A stretch of DNA of 64,000 nucleotides, taken from Actinomycetes bacterium. Lineage in GTDB: Bacteria; Actinomycetota; Acidimicrobiia; Acidimicrobiales; RAAP-2. The notes below the pieces were generated by a model that was not told the DNA's origin, did not search any database, and saw only the letters and a program-made list of their open reading frames with translations. Shown piece after piece: positions 44,062 to 54,617 of the stretch. Made by a program: the position numbers and the translations under genes. The stretch lies in NCBI GenBank assembly GCA_021798955.1, contig JAJZBK010000004.1, positions 1 to 64,000 on the forward strand, in the 5' to 3' direction. The first letter of the stretch is position 1; each line of letters opens with the position of its first letter.

Positions 44062-47000
44062 TCAGGGGCACCGGTCGGCTCTGGCCGCCTGCTGTGACCG
44101 GCGAGACCGGCGAGACCGGCGAGACCGGCGAGACCGGCGGCGGTAGCCGACCACGTTTCCTGCCGCCAGAGCGAGGAGGACGAGGCCGGCCAGGGACCCG
44201 AAAAGCAAGGCGTAGCCGGTGGCGCCCAGCCCACCGGGTCTAAGCACCGGTGGCGTCCCGGCAGGGAGGGCGACCTGGTCCGCCGCCGTTTGCGTGTAGA
44301 GCTCGGAGGAAGTGGGCAGCACCAGGGAGCCGGGCTCCCCGGGGACCTGGACGATCCCGCCGGTGACGAGCACCTGCCCGTTCGAAAGGGCTACGACCGC
44401 GGCGCCCGACCGCGCCGTCGCCAGGGAGCCGGCACTCGTCCATGCACCAGTTGCCGGGTCGTAGACCTCGGCCGAGGCCAACGGCTGCCCGGCGTTCTCA
44501 CCGCCCACCGCCAGCACCTCGCCGTCGGCCAGCGTCACGACGCCCGGCAGGACGGGTGACACAGACATCCCTCCGGTCGCCTGCCACGAGTTCGTCGCCG
44601 GGTCGTACCGGTCGGCGGCGTTCCCGTCTCCGACCACCAGCACGTCACCCCCGCGGAGGACGGCTGCCGTTGCCAGCAGTCGTGGCACGCTCATTGTGCC
44701 GGCAGACGACCAACGGCCCGTCGTCGGGTCGTACCGCTCGGCCGTGGCCAGGGCACCTTGGGCGTCGAAGCCGCCCGCCACCAGCGCACCGCCTCCGGGC
44801 AACGAGGCGGCGGCGGCGGACACCCGGGGCTTCGCCAACGGGGCCGTCTGCGACCAGCGGCCAGTGGCCGGGTCGTAGATCTCGGCAGAGGCGAGTGGTC
44901 GGTGGTCGATGCCTTCGCCGCCGGCGACGAGCACGTGGCCGTCGCCCAGGACGACTACCGAGGCGAACGCCCGGGCCGTGCCGAGCGAGCCGACGGTCGA
45001 CCACGATCCGGTCCGCGGGTCGTAGACCTCAGCAGAGGCAAGCGGTCGGTGGTCCGTCCCGAGCCCACCGGCAACCAGCACGTCGCCACCGGGCAGGCTG
45101 GCAGTCGCTGCCCCGACCCGCGCCACCGCGAGTGACCCGGTGGCCGTCCACGCGCCGGTCACCGGGTCGTAGACCTCGGCTGAGGACACCGCTTGGCCAG
45201 CCGAGCCGACACCTCCGGCAACCAGCACGTCGCCACCGGGCAGGCTGGCCACCGCCCCGAAGCCGTGTCCACCGGCCAACGAGCCCGTCGACGACCACGT
45301 CCCCTGCGGTGTGCTCGCTCCGAACACGGCCGGCCCGCTGCTCGGGGCGACCTGGGCGACGGGGTCCTGCGGCGTGACGACCGCCCGGCGGGCAGGCGAC
45401 GCGGGGCTTCCGGAGGCGGGACTTCCCGTCTCGGCGCCGCCCGGCCCCCCGGGTCCGCCAGCGGTCCCGCCGAGGAGCGGGGCGGCAACGAGGACCGCCC
45501 GTCCGACGCGGCGCACGTAGGCGACCACCTGGATGGGGCCGGCCGGAGCAACCTCGCCCGTCCCACCGACCTCGCTGACCTGGTCGACGAGCACGGGAGC
45601 AGAGGACCCGGTGGTCGCCCCGGCGTCGCGTCGGGCGGACAGGCCACCGACGTCGCCGGTGGCAACCGACATCGAGCCGTCGTAGTCGAAGGTGATCGAG
45701 TAGCCGTCGGCTTCGAGCGTCACACCGCTGCCGGTGACCGATAACCCGGTCTTTTGCAGCGTGAAGGAGGCCGAGGTCCCCTCCCACTGGTAGTCGCACG
45801 GGTACGGGATCCAGCCGTCGTAGTAGCAGGCTTGGGTAGCCACGTAGGCGGCCACCTCGACCGAGACGCTCCCCCAGATGAAAGCGCTGATACCGCTGGT
45901 GGAGACCTTGATCGACACCGATGCCGACAGCGATCCCCCGACCTCGAGGGCGGGGCCGATCTGGGCGCTGCCGGGCCCGAGGGACAGCGAGCCGTCGAAC
46001 TCGAACTTGAAGGTGGTCGGCGAGGCGTCAAGCGTGATGCTGACCGGTCCGATGCTCAGGCCTCCAATGGTGATCTGCGATACCGACCCGGTGAAGTTGA
46101 TGCTCGGCGGGGCGAGGCCGATGTTGGCGAGCACCGAGATCTGGATGCCTTCGACGCTCCCCTGGAACCCGAGGCCCAACCCCGCCGGGTAGGTGGTGCC
46201 CCCGAGGGTGGCGCCCTCGGGGGAGATGTAGAGCGACGCGTAGTCGACTTCGAGCAAGCTGGCCTGCCCGAAGTCCTTGAACGGCTCGAGTGCCGGCGTG
46301 CCCGAGTTTTTGGTGCCGATGGCGAGGTCGAGGAGGAACGGGTCGAAGTTGAAGGCGAAGGTGATCGGCGCACCCTCGAGGTAGCCGATGGTGGTCGCCA
46401 CGTTGCTCGGCAAGGCGGTGACCGTGCCGTAGAGGCCGACGTTGGGCAGCGGGACGCCGTCGCCGAAGCTGATCCCTCCCTCGAGGCCCGCGCACTTGAT
46501 GGTGAGCCCGCTGATCCCAAAGGCGCCCTGCCACCCCGTCGACGGGCCGCTGCAGTCCCCGAACGACAGGCTCACGTTGATCCCCGTGTCGCTCACAGTC
46601 AGCTCGCCGGTCAGCTGGTGCGACGACGGCGACCCGATCGAGCCGGGCGAAGCAACGTCGAGGGTGGCGGTCATGCCCACCGAGAAGGTCGGCCCGGCCG
46701 GGCTCAGCTCCACCTGGAGGAAGCCCGAGTCGAGCACGAGCGAGCTGCCGGCGCTCGAGAAGACGGTGAGCCCCGAGCCGAGCGAGATCGAGATCCGGAG
46801 CAGGTAGGTGTCCGTCTGGAAGTCGGCGGTGCCCACGGCGACGAGACCGGACCCCGACGGCACGTCGATGCCGATGGCCGACAGGCCCGAGGTGACCGAG
46901 CCGGGCAGGGAGATGGACAGGGCGAAGTCGAGACCCTGGCTCAGGTCGATCGTCCCGAGAGCGGGATCACCGGTCTGGAACCCGGGCACGGCGGCGCTCG

Positions 47001-50000
47001 CGTAGTAGAGGTAGGCGGTGTCGCCGCTCGAGCCGAGCCACTGCGACAGGTTGGCCTCGGCGCCCACCACGAACGTCCCGCCCGAACCGATCTGCAAGGT
47101 GGCGTTCTGGACGAGGGACCCGCCCCCGGGCATCTGGACGGTGAGCACGAGCCGGGCGGCGACCTGGTAGGAGCCCTGGGACTCGCTGAGGGTGAACGTC
47201 GGCGCACCGAGCTCGACCGCACCACCGGCGAAACTGGCAGACAGCTGGCTCAAGGTGGCCGACAGCGAGAAGCTCCCGGCGGTGAGGTCGAAGCAGCCAC
47301 TCGCCGAGGCCGAGCCGGAAAAGCCGGAGAGGGAGATGCCGAGTGATCCGGTGACGGCAAGCCACAGGTCTCCCGCCGCGGCGACGGTGCACCCCGACGG
47401 TGGCGTCGCGTCTCCGAGCTGGACCGAGTCGACGGCGAGCGACACGCCGCCGACCGACAGGGCGAACAGTGGGTTGGCGCCGACGCCGGTGGCCGACAAC
47501 GAGAAGGTGACCACTCCGCTGCTGTCGCTGATGGTCCCCGACAGCGCGGCGTCGATGGTCACCGACGGCGCCGGCTGCCATGCCTGTGCCTGGGCAGCAG
47601 CCACCGTCAGGCTCCAGGTGTCGAGGGAGGAGAGCGTCCCGTCGAGCGATAGGGAGCCGAGGCCGTCGACCGACAAGGTGCCGGTGACGGCGAGCCCAGA
47701 CGTGCCGAGCGAGAGCCCGACGTCGGTGAGGGTGACCGGGACCCCGGGGAACGGGGTGAACGGCCCGGCGATAGGGCCGGGCGTGCAGGAGGAGCCCGAC
47801 GGCTGGCAGGTCGTCACGTCCGCGGTCACCACGCCCTGGGCGCTCCGCGAGATGGTGCCCCTGAGGCCGACGGCGGTGCCGAAGACGACGAGGCCGCTGA
47901 CGGTCGCCGTGCCGGAGAAAGACCCGTCGGTGAGCCCGATGTCGACGTCGAGGGCGACGGTGGCCGGTGCCTGCCCGGGGACGGGGACCACCCCCGAGAC
48001 GGCAAGCGACAGCGTTCCCGACGAGAAGGACAGGGTGGCACCGGTCAGGGCGGCCCCGTCAGGAAGCGTAAGGAAAGGGAAACCGGGCGGGGCGTGGAGG
48101 TCGGCGGTGAAGGAGGGCGACGACCCCGGGTCCCAGCTCCCGCTGAAGGTGATCGTCCCCCCCGGGGGCAGCGTGAACCCCGCTGCCTCGAGGGCCGAGG
48201 CGACCCCTGCCGAGGGGACGAGCACGGCGTCTCCGTTGAACCCCTTTGCCAACGCCACCGTGCCGATCGCCGTGTCGCCGGTGTCGAAGGTAGCGACTGG
48301 CGCCGACGAGTAGGCAAAGAACCCGGTGAGGGGGACGCCGAGCTGGGAGAGGTCGACGCCGGCCACAGCCACGACCAAGGCACCGTCGTCGTCGGAGACG
48401 GTGACGGTGAGCGGCGACGAGCTGAGCGTGGGGATGGAGGCGCTGGCCGAGCCGTCGACGGCGATGCCGGTCCCGACGCCCCCGGTCACCGACAGGCTGG
48501 TGAGGGTGACGGTGATCCCGCTCGCCACCGGCACGGTCAGCGACGATCCGGCCGGGTCGAGGTGGAACGAGACGCCCCCCGTCCGGAGGTCGATCGAGCC
48601 CTCGACGGCGGCCGCCAGGCCGCCGGCCCCCGGTGTCCCCACCGATACGACGCCCTCGAGGGAGAGGGTCGGATCGGCTGGACGCTGGAGCGAGCCCGAT
48701 GCACACGTCGGGGTCGTACCAAAGGCGAGCGAGACGCAGTCGACGGTGACGGAGACGCCGGTTGTCGGGTCCCAGGCCACCACCGGGGTCGGGGTCGTGC
48801 CGGGTGCTGGTGGCGTGCCGGCCTCGAAGTCGTAGGAGACGGTACCCGTGGTCGTGATGGTGACCGAGCCCGTCAGCGAGGTGAGGGAGAGGGCAAGCGA
48901 GCTGAACGGCGACCACGTCCCGACGTCGGCACCAGAGACTCCGAGCGTGAACGTCCCAGCCGAGTAGGAGCCGGTCACCGACAGAGTGAGGGCGCTAGTC
49001 GACGAGGCGACGGCGTCGCCGAGCACGGCGGTGGCACCGAACGTGAGGGCGAACGGCCTCCCCGACGTCGGCGCCGCGAGGGTCGCCGTCACGTCCTCGA
49101 GCTCGAGCCCGGGCAGCGGAGCGTACGGTGCGCTGGACGGCGCCAGGGTGAACGTCAGCGCCGTGGCCAACGATCCACCGGTGCCCGTCCCGACCGTGAA
49201 GGACGCCTGGACGGGTGGGCCGAAGGGGAGGCCAGCGAGCACCGCCGACCCGCTTGCCGTCGGCGTCGTCCCCGACAGGGCCACGGTGACGGTGGCGTCG
49301 ACCGAAGGAACACCCGCCGGCGGCGTGACCGGAGCGATGGTCACCGTGGCTTCGGGTCCGGCGGCGTCGGAGAAGGTGAGCCCGAGGGCATAGCTGACCG
49401 AGGCATCGGGGTTGCCGAACGGCAGGGACCCGAGGGGGACGGTCAGGGTGCCACTCGTCACCTGGCCGAGGGTGTCCGACCCGCTTCCCGAGCCGGTCAC
49501 GTCGAAGCACAGGGCCGCGTCTGGCCCGAGAGCGATCCCCGAGCCGAGCCCCCACGCCGCCGGCAGGGCGAGCGTGCCCCCCGTCAGGCACAACGTCGGC
49601 GTGCTCCCTGCGGTCTGGGCATCCTCGACGTAGCCGGTCAGCCCCGAGGCAACCGCCAGCGTGCCACCGAAGAGCGACAGCGAGCCGGCAGTGATCGGGA
49701 GGTCCGACGAGGCCGTGCACCCTCCCGTCGTGCCGCCCAAGGTGACCGACACCCGGTCGACAGCGGTCGGCAGCCCGCCCACGGCGAAGGAGACGGTCGC
49801 CCCGCTCGTTCCCGCCTGGTTCCACAGGCCGCCAAAGACGCTCGAGCACGCCGCGCCGGCTGTGAAGGACGCCGTGGCCGGTGCCGACCCGGCGAAGTCG
49901 GACGAGGTCGAGGTGTAGGCAGTGCCGTAGGCGGTCGTCCCCACCGTCGGCGCCGCCTGGTCGGCGCACGTCGCCGTAGCCGCCCCGCCCGCGCCGGCGA

Positions 50001-53000
50001 CGAGGGGGACGGCGAGACAACTGGCGATCGACACACCTCCGGCCGAGAAGGCAACCGTGCCGACTGGTGCCACGGCCGAACCCGGCGAGGCATCGGCGAC
50101 CGTGGTCGTGAGGTCGAGCGCGCCGGCCGCCGTCGGGTCCGGAGCGACGGCGAGCGACGTGGTCGTGGCGGCAGAGACGACCTCGACCGAGGCGGATGCC
50201 GTGCTGTCCTGGAACCCGCCGCCGGCATAGGCGAAGGTGCCGCCGAAGGTGGTCGCCCCCGGAGCGGGGCTCGGCACCTGGCACGTGGCGACGCCGGCGG
50301 CAACCGACACCGCCTGGCACACCGGTGTGCCGTCGGAGGTAATGGCAGCGCCGTCCTCACGGAAGGCGACCGTCCCTTGGGCCACCGGCACACCGCCCGT
50401 CGAGGTGACCGTCGCCCGAAGCGTGAGGAGGGCTCCGTAGGCGACCGACGCACCATCGGCCAGGACGGTCCCGCCCGTGGTGCCCGTTGTCGACGCTCCG
50501 GTCACGACGGCGAGCGCCATCGTCGTCGGTGCCCCGCTCACCTGGTAGAAGGACACCGGGGAGGCGGACGGCTGGGTCAGTGAGCCTGCCGGAACGACGT
50601 AGGTGGCGACGACCTCGTCCTCGCCACCGGGGTCGGGGACGAACGTGCACGAAGCGGTCCCCGTCGCCGCCGACCCCGATCCCGTCACAGCAAGAGCCAG
50701 GCCGGTGCAGGGGGCACCCGTCGTCGACGTGACCGGGTTGCCGTTCTCGGCAAAGGAGATCGTCCCGGTCGGCGCGGCATCGCCGGCGGCCAGTGCGACG
50801 GTCGCCGTCAGGGTGACGGGCTGGCCTCCGGTCTCGTTGACCGGGTTGAGCTCGCTGCCCTTCGGCGAGACGGACACGGTGGTCGGGTCGGGGCTCGGCG
50901 TGTACGGCGTGGTGGCGCCGGCAGTCGTCCAGTCGGCACACGCCGCCACACCGCTCGAGGTCGGGCAGTAGGTAGCAGTGAACGTCTCGGTGCCAAGGGT
51001 GGTCGGTGCCGGGCCACCCGTGCAGGTGTAGACGGTCTGCTCGGCGCCGGGTGAACCGCTCGACTGGCCCGTGGCAGCCGTCTGGGCGGCGTCGCACCCG
51101 GTGATCGGCACGGCGCTCGCACCGCTGCCGACGAAGAAGCTCACGCCGCCGTTGGGTGGGGCGCCCGCCGTCGTGGTGACGGTGGCCGTGATCGTCGTAC
51201 CCACCCCGACGTAGGCGTCACCGGTGCCGTTGACCGCCAGCGACGCCACGGTGGCAGTCGCCTGGCCGACGGTGATCGAGGGACTGGAGGAGGTCGAAGG
51301 GTTGGCCTGTTGGTCACCGGAGAAGGCAGCGTCCACCTGTTCGCCAACCGAGGGGGTGAAGACACAGGCCGGCACCGTGCCGTCGACCGGACCGGTGCCG
51401 GAGGCGAGCGTGACGGCAACCGGCTGCACGAGGCCCTGGCAGTCGAGCGGCGTGCCGCTCGTCGTCTGGTAGGTGAGGGTGCCTCGTGCCGTGGTGTCGG
51501 TGCTCGGGAGGTCGTGGACCGTCGCCTGCAGCGAGACGGTGGTCCCGTAGGTGACCGACACGGCGCTGGTCGAGTTGTCGGCCACGAGGGTCGTGGTCGT
51601 GGCGTACTTGCCCATGGTGGCGGACGACGACGTGGCACTGACCGGCGACGCGGCGTTATCGGTGTTGCCGCCGTAGACGGCGGTGAACGAGTAGGACTGA
51701 CCAGGAACGGGATAGGGAGCGGTGACCCCGAACGTGCACCCGACGGAAGCCGTGGCACCGACAGCAACCGAGGTGGGGACGGCGGTCGTGCACACCGGCG
51801 TCGTCGAGGAGAGCTGGTCGTAGAAGGAGACGCTGCCGCCGCCGAGCGTGCCGACGGCATAGGAGGCTGGCGTGACGGTGGTCGACAGGGCGATGTCGGG
51901 TGGGGTCGCCGAGGACTGGACGGTCGCGGTGGGCGCCGCGACGGAGGTCGGGTCGGGCACGCCGTCGACGGTGAAGTACCCCGTCGTCGCTCCAGCCAGT
52001 GTGTCGTCACCGGAGTAGATGGCGACAAACGAGGCGTCCCCGGCAGTCGTGTCGGTGAACGTGCACGACGCCGTACCGTTCGCAGCGACCGTCGCCGTGC
52101 ACGCGGGGTTGGTGGCGCCGAGCTGCACGAAGGAGACCGTTCCGGTCGGCGTGTAGCCAGCCGGTCCGGAGACGGTGGCCGAGAGGCTTGCGTTCGGGTC
52201 ACCGAGGGACGCGGTGACCGTCGAGGGAACGACCACCGACGGCGTGAGGAGCGTCCAGCTGATGGTCGCGGTACCTCCGGTCCCGCTGGGCGCCCCGTTG
52301 CCCGCTCCCACCGACCCCGAGGCGAAGTAGGTCGTGAGGTACGCGTCAGCACCGCCACCGCCACCGCCACCGCCGGCGTCGGCCTCGGCGCCCCCGCCGC
52401 CGCCACCGCCGGCCCAGCCGCCGCCACCACCTCCGCCCCCGCCGCCACCGGAGGCCGCGCCGCCACCACCACCGCCGTTCGAGCCGGAGCCGCCACCACC
52501 ACCCGAGCTCGCCGGGCACCCGCTCCCGCCGCCGCCCGGGGTAGAGCCAACGCCGCCGCCACCGCCGCCGCCGTTGCAGTCGATCGAGACGTACTTGCCA
52601 CCCGAGCCCCCGCCACCACTGCCACCACTGCCGCCACTGCCGCCACCGGCACCGAGCGCACCGCCACCGCCACCGCCACCGCCACCGCCGGCCTCGGCGA
52701 CCGTCACGCCACCGATGACGAGCGACGTGCCGCCGCCCCCGCCACCGCCCGACGACCCACCGGCACCTCCACCGCCACCGCCGCTGCCGCCGCCGTTGAA
52801 GCCACCGCTCTGACCGCTGCCTGCTCCACCGACCACGACAGTGAGGGACGAGCCACCGCTGAGGCCGGTGAGGACGCCAGTGACCTTCCCTCCGGCGCCT
52901 CCCGAGGCGCCGCCGGCTCCGTCGAGGGTGACCGACACGGTAGACGTCGAGGACGAGATGTACGGGGGCAAGGTCACCGTGCTGGTGCCCGGCCCGTACG

Positions 53001-53397
53001 TGCAGACGACCTCGGTGGCGGGCAGGTTCGTGCCGCACCCGGGGTGTGTCGACACCGCGGCGGCCGTCCGTGCCGGCAGCGGGCCGGCAGGGACAGGCGG
53101 GCGGGCCAGGGCGGGTGGGACGCCAACGGGGGTCGACAGCGGGGGCACGACGGCGACCACGGCGACCAGGGTGGCGACAGCCAGGGTGCCCCAGGCCCGC
53201 CACGACCAGCGAGGAGCGGCCGCAGCAACGCTCCGGGCGGCGCGCTCCGCGCCACGCGCCATGTGGCGCGTCACGCCACCTGCTGTCGTGCCTACACGGT
53301 ACGCCCAGCGGCGCCGACCACCCCCGATGCCGACCCGCCCGCGCTGCACACGGGCACCCCCATGCGGCGCGATCGGGTCCACCCCCTGCGACCCCAT
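44062..53397 (-). CDS. Giant cell-surface protein: Gly-rich, Ig-like, unknown beta region, Kelch repeats, C-terminal anchor
   Basis: About 3111 residues. In order: a secretion signal with a long basic n-region and hydrophobic core WGTLAVATLVAVVAVV (about 70-85); a Gly-rich domain (about 158-370, long GGGG runs); several Ig-like repeats of the Big_3/5 type (about 380-1190; recurring GTVSF, TASCTF, AxYSGD); about 1500 residues of Ser/Thr/Gly/Leu-rich beta sequence without a family I recognise; about 6.5 Kelch-type repeats of 49 residues (about 2699-3016; SLPGGDVLVAGG, SAEVYDPVTGAW); then LGATG, a membrane segment and an Arg tail. The end resembles a sortase signal in which LPxTG has become LGATG. 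It is probably an adhesin. TACAAT lies 9 nt before the ATG; a GTG at 53274 is an alternative start. Confidence 0.8.
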   Translation of the reverse strand: MGSQGVDPIAPHGGARVQRGRVGIGGGRRRWAYRVGTTAGGVTRHMARGAERAARSVAAAAPRWSWRAWGTLAVATLVAVVAVVPPLSTPVGVPPALARPPVPAGPLPARTAAAVSTHPGCGTNLPATEVVCTYGPGTSTVTLPPYISSSTSTVSVTLDGAGGASGGAGGKVTGVLTGLSGGSSLTVVVGGAGSGQSGGFNGGGSGGGGGGAGGSSGGGGGGGTSLVIGGVTVAEAGGGGGGGGGGALGAGGGSGGSGGSGGGGSGGKYVSIDCNGGGGGGGVGSTPGGGGSGCPASSGGGGGSGSNGGGGGGAASGGGGGGGGGGGWAGGGGGGGAEADAGGGGGGGGADAYLTTYFASGSVGAGNGAPSGTGGTATISWTLLTPSVVVPSTVTASLGDPNASLSATVSGPAGYTPTGTVSFVQLGATNPACTATVAANGTASCTFTDTTAGDASFVAIYSGDDTLAGATTGYFTVDGVPDPTSVAAPTATVQSSATPPDIALSTTVTPASYAVGTLGGGSVSFYDQLSSTTPVCTTAVPTSVAVGATASVGCTFGVTAPYPVPGQSYSFTAVYGGNTDNAASPVSATSSSATMGKYATTTTLVADNSTSAVSVTYGTTVSLQATVHDLPSTDTTARGTLTYQTTSGTPLDCQGLVQPVAVTLASGTGPVDGTVPACVFTPSVGEQVDAAFSGDQQANPSTSSSPSITVGQATATVASLAVNGTGDAYVGVGTTITATVTTTAGAPPNGGVSFFVGSGASAVPITGCDAAQTAATGQSSGSPGAEQTVYTCTGGPAPTTLGTETFTATYCPTSSGVAACADWTTAGATTPYTPSPDPTTVSVSPKGSELNPVNETGGQPVTLTATVALAAGDAAPTGTISFAENGNPVTSTTGAPCTGLALAVTGSGSAATGTASCTFVPDPGGEDEVVATYVVPAGSLTQPSASPVSFYQVSGAPTTMALAVVTGASTTGTTGGTVLADGASVAYGALLTLRATVTSTGGVPVAQGTVAFREDGAAITSDGTPVCQAVSVAAGVATCQVPSPAPGATTFGGTFAYAGGGFQDSTASASVEVVSAATTTSLAVAPDPTAAGALDLTTTVADASPGSAVAPVGTVAFSAGGVSIASCLAVPLVAGAGGAATATCADQAAPTVGTTAYGTAYTSTSSDFAGSAPATASFTAGAACSSVFGGLWNQAGTSGATVSFAVGGLPTAVDRVSVTLGGTTGGCTASSDLPITAGSLSLFGGTLAVASGLTGYVEDAQTAGSTPTLCLTGGTLALPAAWGLGSGIALGPDAALCFDVTGSGSGSDTLGQVTSGTLTVPLGSLPFGNPDASVSYALGLTFSDAAGPEATVTIAPVTPPAGVPSVDATVTVALSGTTPTASGSAVLAGLPFGPPVQASFTVGTGTGGSLATALTFTLAPSSAPYAPLPGLELEDVTATLAAPTSGRPFALTFGATAVLGDAVASSTSALTLSVTGSYSAGTFTLGVSGADVGTWSPFSSLALSLTSLTGSVTITTTGTVSYDFEAGTPPAPGTTPTPVVAWDPTTGVSVTVDCVSLAFGTTPTCASGSLQRPADPTLSLEGVVSVGTPGAGGLAAAVEGSIDLRTGGVSFHLDPAGSSLTVPVASGITVTLTSLSVTGGVGTGIAVDGSASASIPTLSSSPLTVTVSDDDGALVVAVAGVDLSQLGVPLTGFFAYSSAPVATFDTGDTAIGTVALAKGFNGDAVLVPSAGVASALEAAGFTLPPGGTITFSGSWDPGSSPSFTADLHAPPGFPFLTLPDGAALTGATLSFSSGTLSLAVSGVVPVPGQAPATVALDVDIGLTDGSFSGTATVSGLVVFGTAVGLRGTISRSAQGVVTADVTTCQPSGSSCTPGPIAGPFTPFPGVPVTLTDVGLSLGTSGLAVTGTLSVDGLGSLSLDGTLSSLDTWSLTVAAAQAQAWQPAPSVTIDAALSGTISDSSGVVTFSLSATGVGANPLFALSVGGVSLAVDSVQLGDATPPSGCTVAAAGDLWLAVTGSLGISLSGFSGSASASGCFDLTAGSFSLSATLSQLSASFAGGAVELGAPTFTLSESQGSYQVAARLVLTVQMPGGGSLVQNATLQIGSGGTFVVGAEANLSQWLGSSGDTAYLYYASAAVPGFQTGDPALGTIDLSQGLDFALSISLPGSVTSGLSAIGIDVPSGSGLVAVGTADFQTDTYLLRISISLGSGLTVFSSAGSSLVLDSGFLQVELSPAGPTFSVGMTATLDVASPGSIGSPSSHQLTGELTVSDTGINVSLSFGDCSGPSTGWQGAFGISGLTIKCAGLEGGISFGDGVPLPNVGLYGTVTALPSNVATTIGYLEGAPITFAFNFDPFLLDLAIGTKNSGTPALEPFKDFGQASLLEVDYASLYISPEGATLGGTTYPAGLGLGFQGSVEGIQISVLANIGLAPPSINFTGSVSQITIGGLSIGPVSITLDASPTTFKFEFDGSLSLGPGSAQIGPALEVGGSLSASVSIKVSTSGISAFIWGSVSVEVAAYVATQACYYDGWIPYPCDYQWEGTSASFTLQKTGLSVTGSGVTLEADGYSITFDYDGSMSVATGDVGGLSARRDAGATTGSSAPVLVDQVSEVGGTGEVAPAGPIQVVAYVRRVGRAVLVAAPLLGGTAGGPGGPGGAETGSPASGSPASPARRAVVTPQDPVAQVAPSSGPAVFGASTPQGTWSSTGSLAGGHGFGAVASLPGGDVLVAGGVGSAGQAVSSAEVYDPVTGAWTATGSLAVARVGAATASLPGGDVLVAGGLGTDHRPLASAEVYDPRTGSWSTVGSLGTARAFASVVVLGDGHVLVAGGEGIDHRPLASAEIYDPATGRWSQTAPLAKPRVSAAAASLPGGGALVAGGFDAQGALATAERYDPTTGRWSSAGTMSVPRLLATAAVLRGGDVLVVGDGNAADRYDPATNSWQATGGMSVSPVLPGVVTLADGEVLAVGGENAGQPLASAEVYDPATGAWTSAGSLATARSGAAVVALSNGQVLVTGGIVQVPGEPGSLVLPTSSELYTQTAADQVALPAGTPPVLRPGGLGATGYALLFGSLAGLVLLALAAGNVVGYRRRSRRSRRSRRSRRSQQAARADRCP
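44096..44140. repeat. 9-bp repeat encoding the (SRR)n tail of the giant protein
   Basis: Five copies of GACCGGCGA. In frame on the minus strand it encodes Ser-Arg-Arg repeats, lengthening the basic tail behind the membrane anchor. Confidence 0.9.
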
Positions 53398-53406
53398 CGA
53401 CGGCGC

Positions 53407-53412
53407 ATTGTA
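53407..53412 (-). promoter_or_regulatory. -10 box for the giant surface-protein gene
   Basis: TACAAT on the minus strand, 9 nt before the ATG at 53397. Confidence 0.5.
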
Positions 53413-53655
53413 CTGGACGCCCCTCTCACCTGCTCGAAGAGCGGCCGTCGAGTGAGCGGCGAGTGGTCGGCGGCCACGTTGCCGTGTTGACACGTGCGCT
53501 CAGCGTGGCTGCCGGATGGCCTTCGGCACCGGACCAGTGCGCCGTCGCCCTCGACGTTCTACCATCCGAGGTGCGGACGCCGGCCCCGTCGACGTCCGGG
53601 TGGCACGAGCGGGACGGTCGCCGCACCGCCGAGACGAACGAGCAAGGGAGTGCCG

Positions 53656-54093
53656 ATGTACCAGCGCATCGTGGTCGGGACCGACGGTTCCGAGTCGGCC
53701 GGCAAGGCCGTCGAGACGGCGGCCGACATCGCCCGGTCGTGGGGGTCGTCGATCCATGTCGTCACCGCCTACCGCCCCTCGGATCCCGGCATGGCCGGCT
53801 TCGCCGGCGCGGCGCTGGCCGACGCTGGTGTGGACCGGCTGCTGAAGGAGGGGGCAGCCAACAAGATCGCCCGTGACGCGGTGGACCAGTGGTGTGGCGG
53901 CCTGTCCGCCCAGGCACACGCCGTCGGCGAGGACGCCGCTGACGCCATCTTGGGCACCGCCCAGGGGGTCGGTGCCGATCTCATCGTCGTCGGGAGCCGC
54001 GGCATGCGCGGGGCCCGTCGCTTCCTCGGCAGCGTGCCCAACTCGGTGTGCCACGGGGCCGAGTGCGCGGTCCTCGTCGTCAAGACCGACTAG
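53656..54093 (+). CDS. Universal stress protein (UspA family)
   Basis: 145 residues: IVVGTDGSESAGKAVETAAD at the N-terminus and the ATP-binding signature GADLIVVGSRGMRGARRFLG followed by SVPNSVCHGAECAVLVVK. It is a cytoplasmic nucleotide-binding stress protein. AAGGGAG about 5 nt before the ATG fixes the start at 53656, well inside a longer open frame. Confidence 0.9.
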   Translation: MYQRIVVGTDGSESAGKAVETAADIARSWGSSIHVVTAYRPSDPGMAGFAGAALADAGVDRLLKEGAANKIARDAVDQWCGGLSAQAHAVGEDAADAILGTAQGVGADLIVVGSRGMRGARRFLGSVPNSVCHGAECAVLVVKTD

Positions 54094-54169
54094 CGGGCCC
54101 CGGCCTCTGAGGGACCCGGAACGCGGGCGATCCGGCCCGGCTCGTCGGGTGCCGCCTCCAACCGCGACG

Positions 54170-54617
54170 GGCAGGGGACGCGCCGGCGTGGGCGGCCGAG
54201 CACCCGCATGTCGCCGGCCCCTACCGGAGCGCCAGCACGCTCTACGTCGCCGCGGACGAGGGGCCTTGGCACCGGCCGGGCGCCGGCCGGCTCGCCTGGC
54301 ACGACGGTCTGCGGCTGAGCGCTCCCGAAGGGCCCGCGTCGTGGTGGGCGCTCCCCTTGCCGTGCCACCCCGCCTAAAGCGGTGCCGAGCTCACCTACCA
54401 CCACGACCGGTCGCGCTGGAGCGAGCTCGCGGGCGAAGCCCGGCTGCGCACGGACCCCCGCGGCCAGGAGTTCGTGGTCGACGCCACCGCGGGCTGGCGG
54501 GCGTGGCTCGAGGACGTCCTGCTCGCGGGCCGCCGCCCGGTGCCGGTGCACCCTCGCGTCGGCCGGCGGGAAGCCGACTGGCGCCCTGGCCTCAGGCCGA
54601 CTCGGCCGCCGCCTTGA
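54170..54617 (+). pseudogene. Decayed gene with in-frame TAA
   Basis: One frame reads coherently as protein on both sides of a TAA at 54375-54377. Before it: YRSASTLYVAADEGPWHRPG and LAWHDGLRLSAPEGPASWW; after it: SGAELTYHHDRSRWSELAGE and FVVDATAGWRAWLEDVLLAG, ending at a TGA at 54615. Tyr/Trp/His content is far above that of random frames nearby. No convincing start codon is visible. I do not know the family. The 3' end overlaps the convergent SRPBCC gene. Confidence 0.5.
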
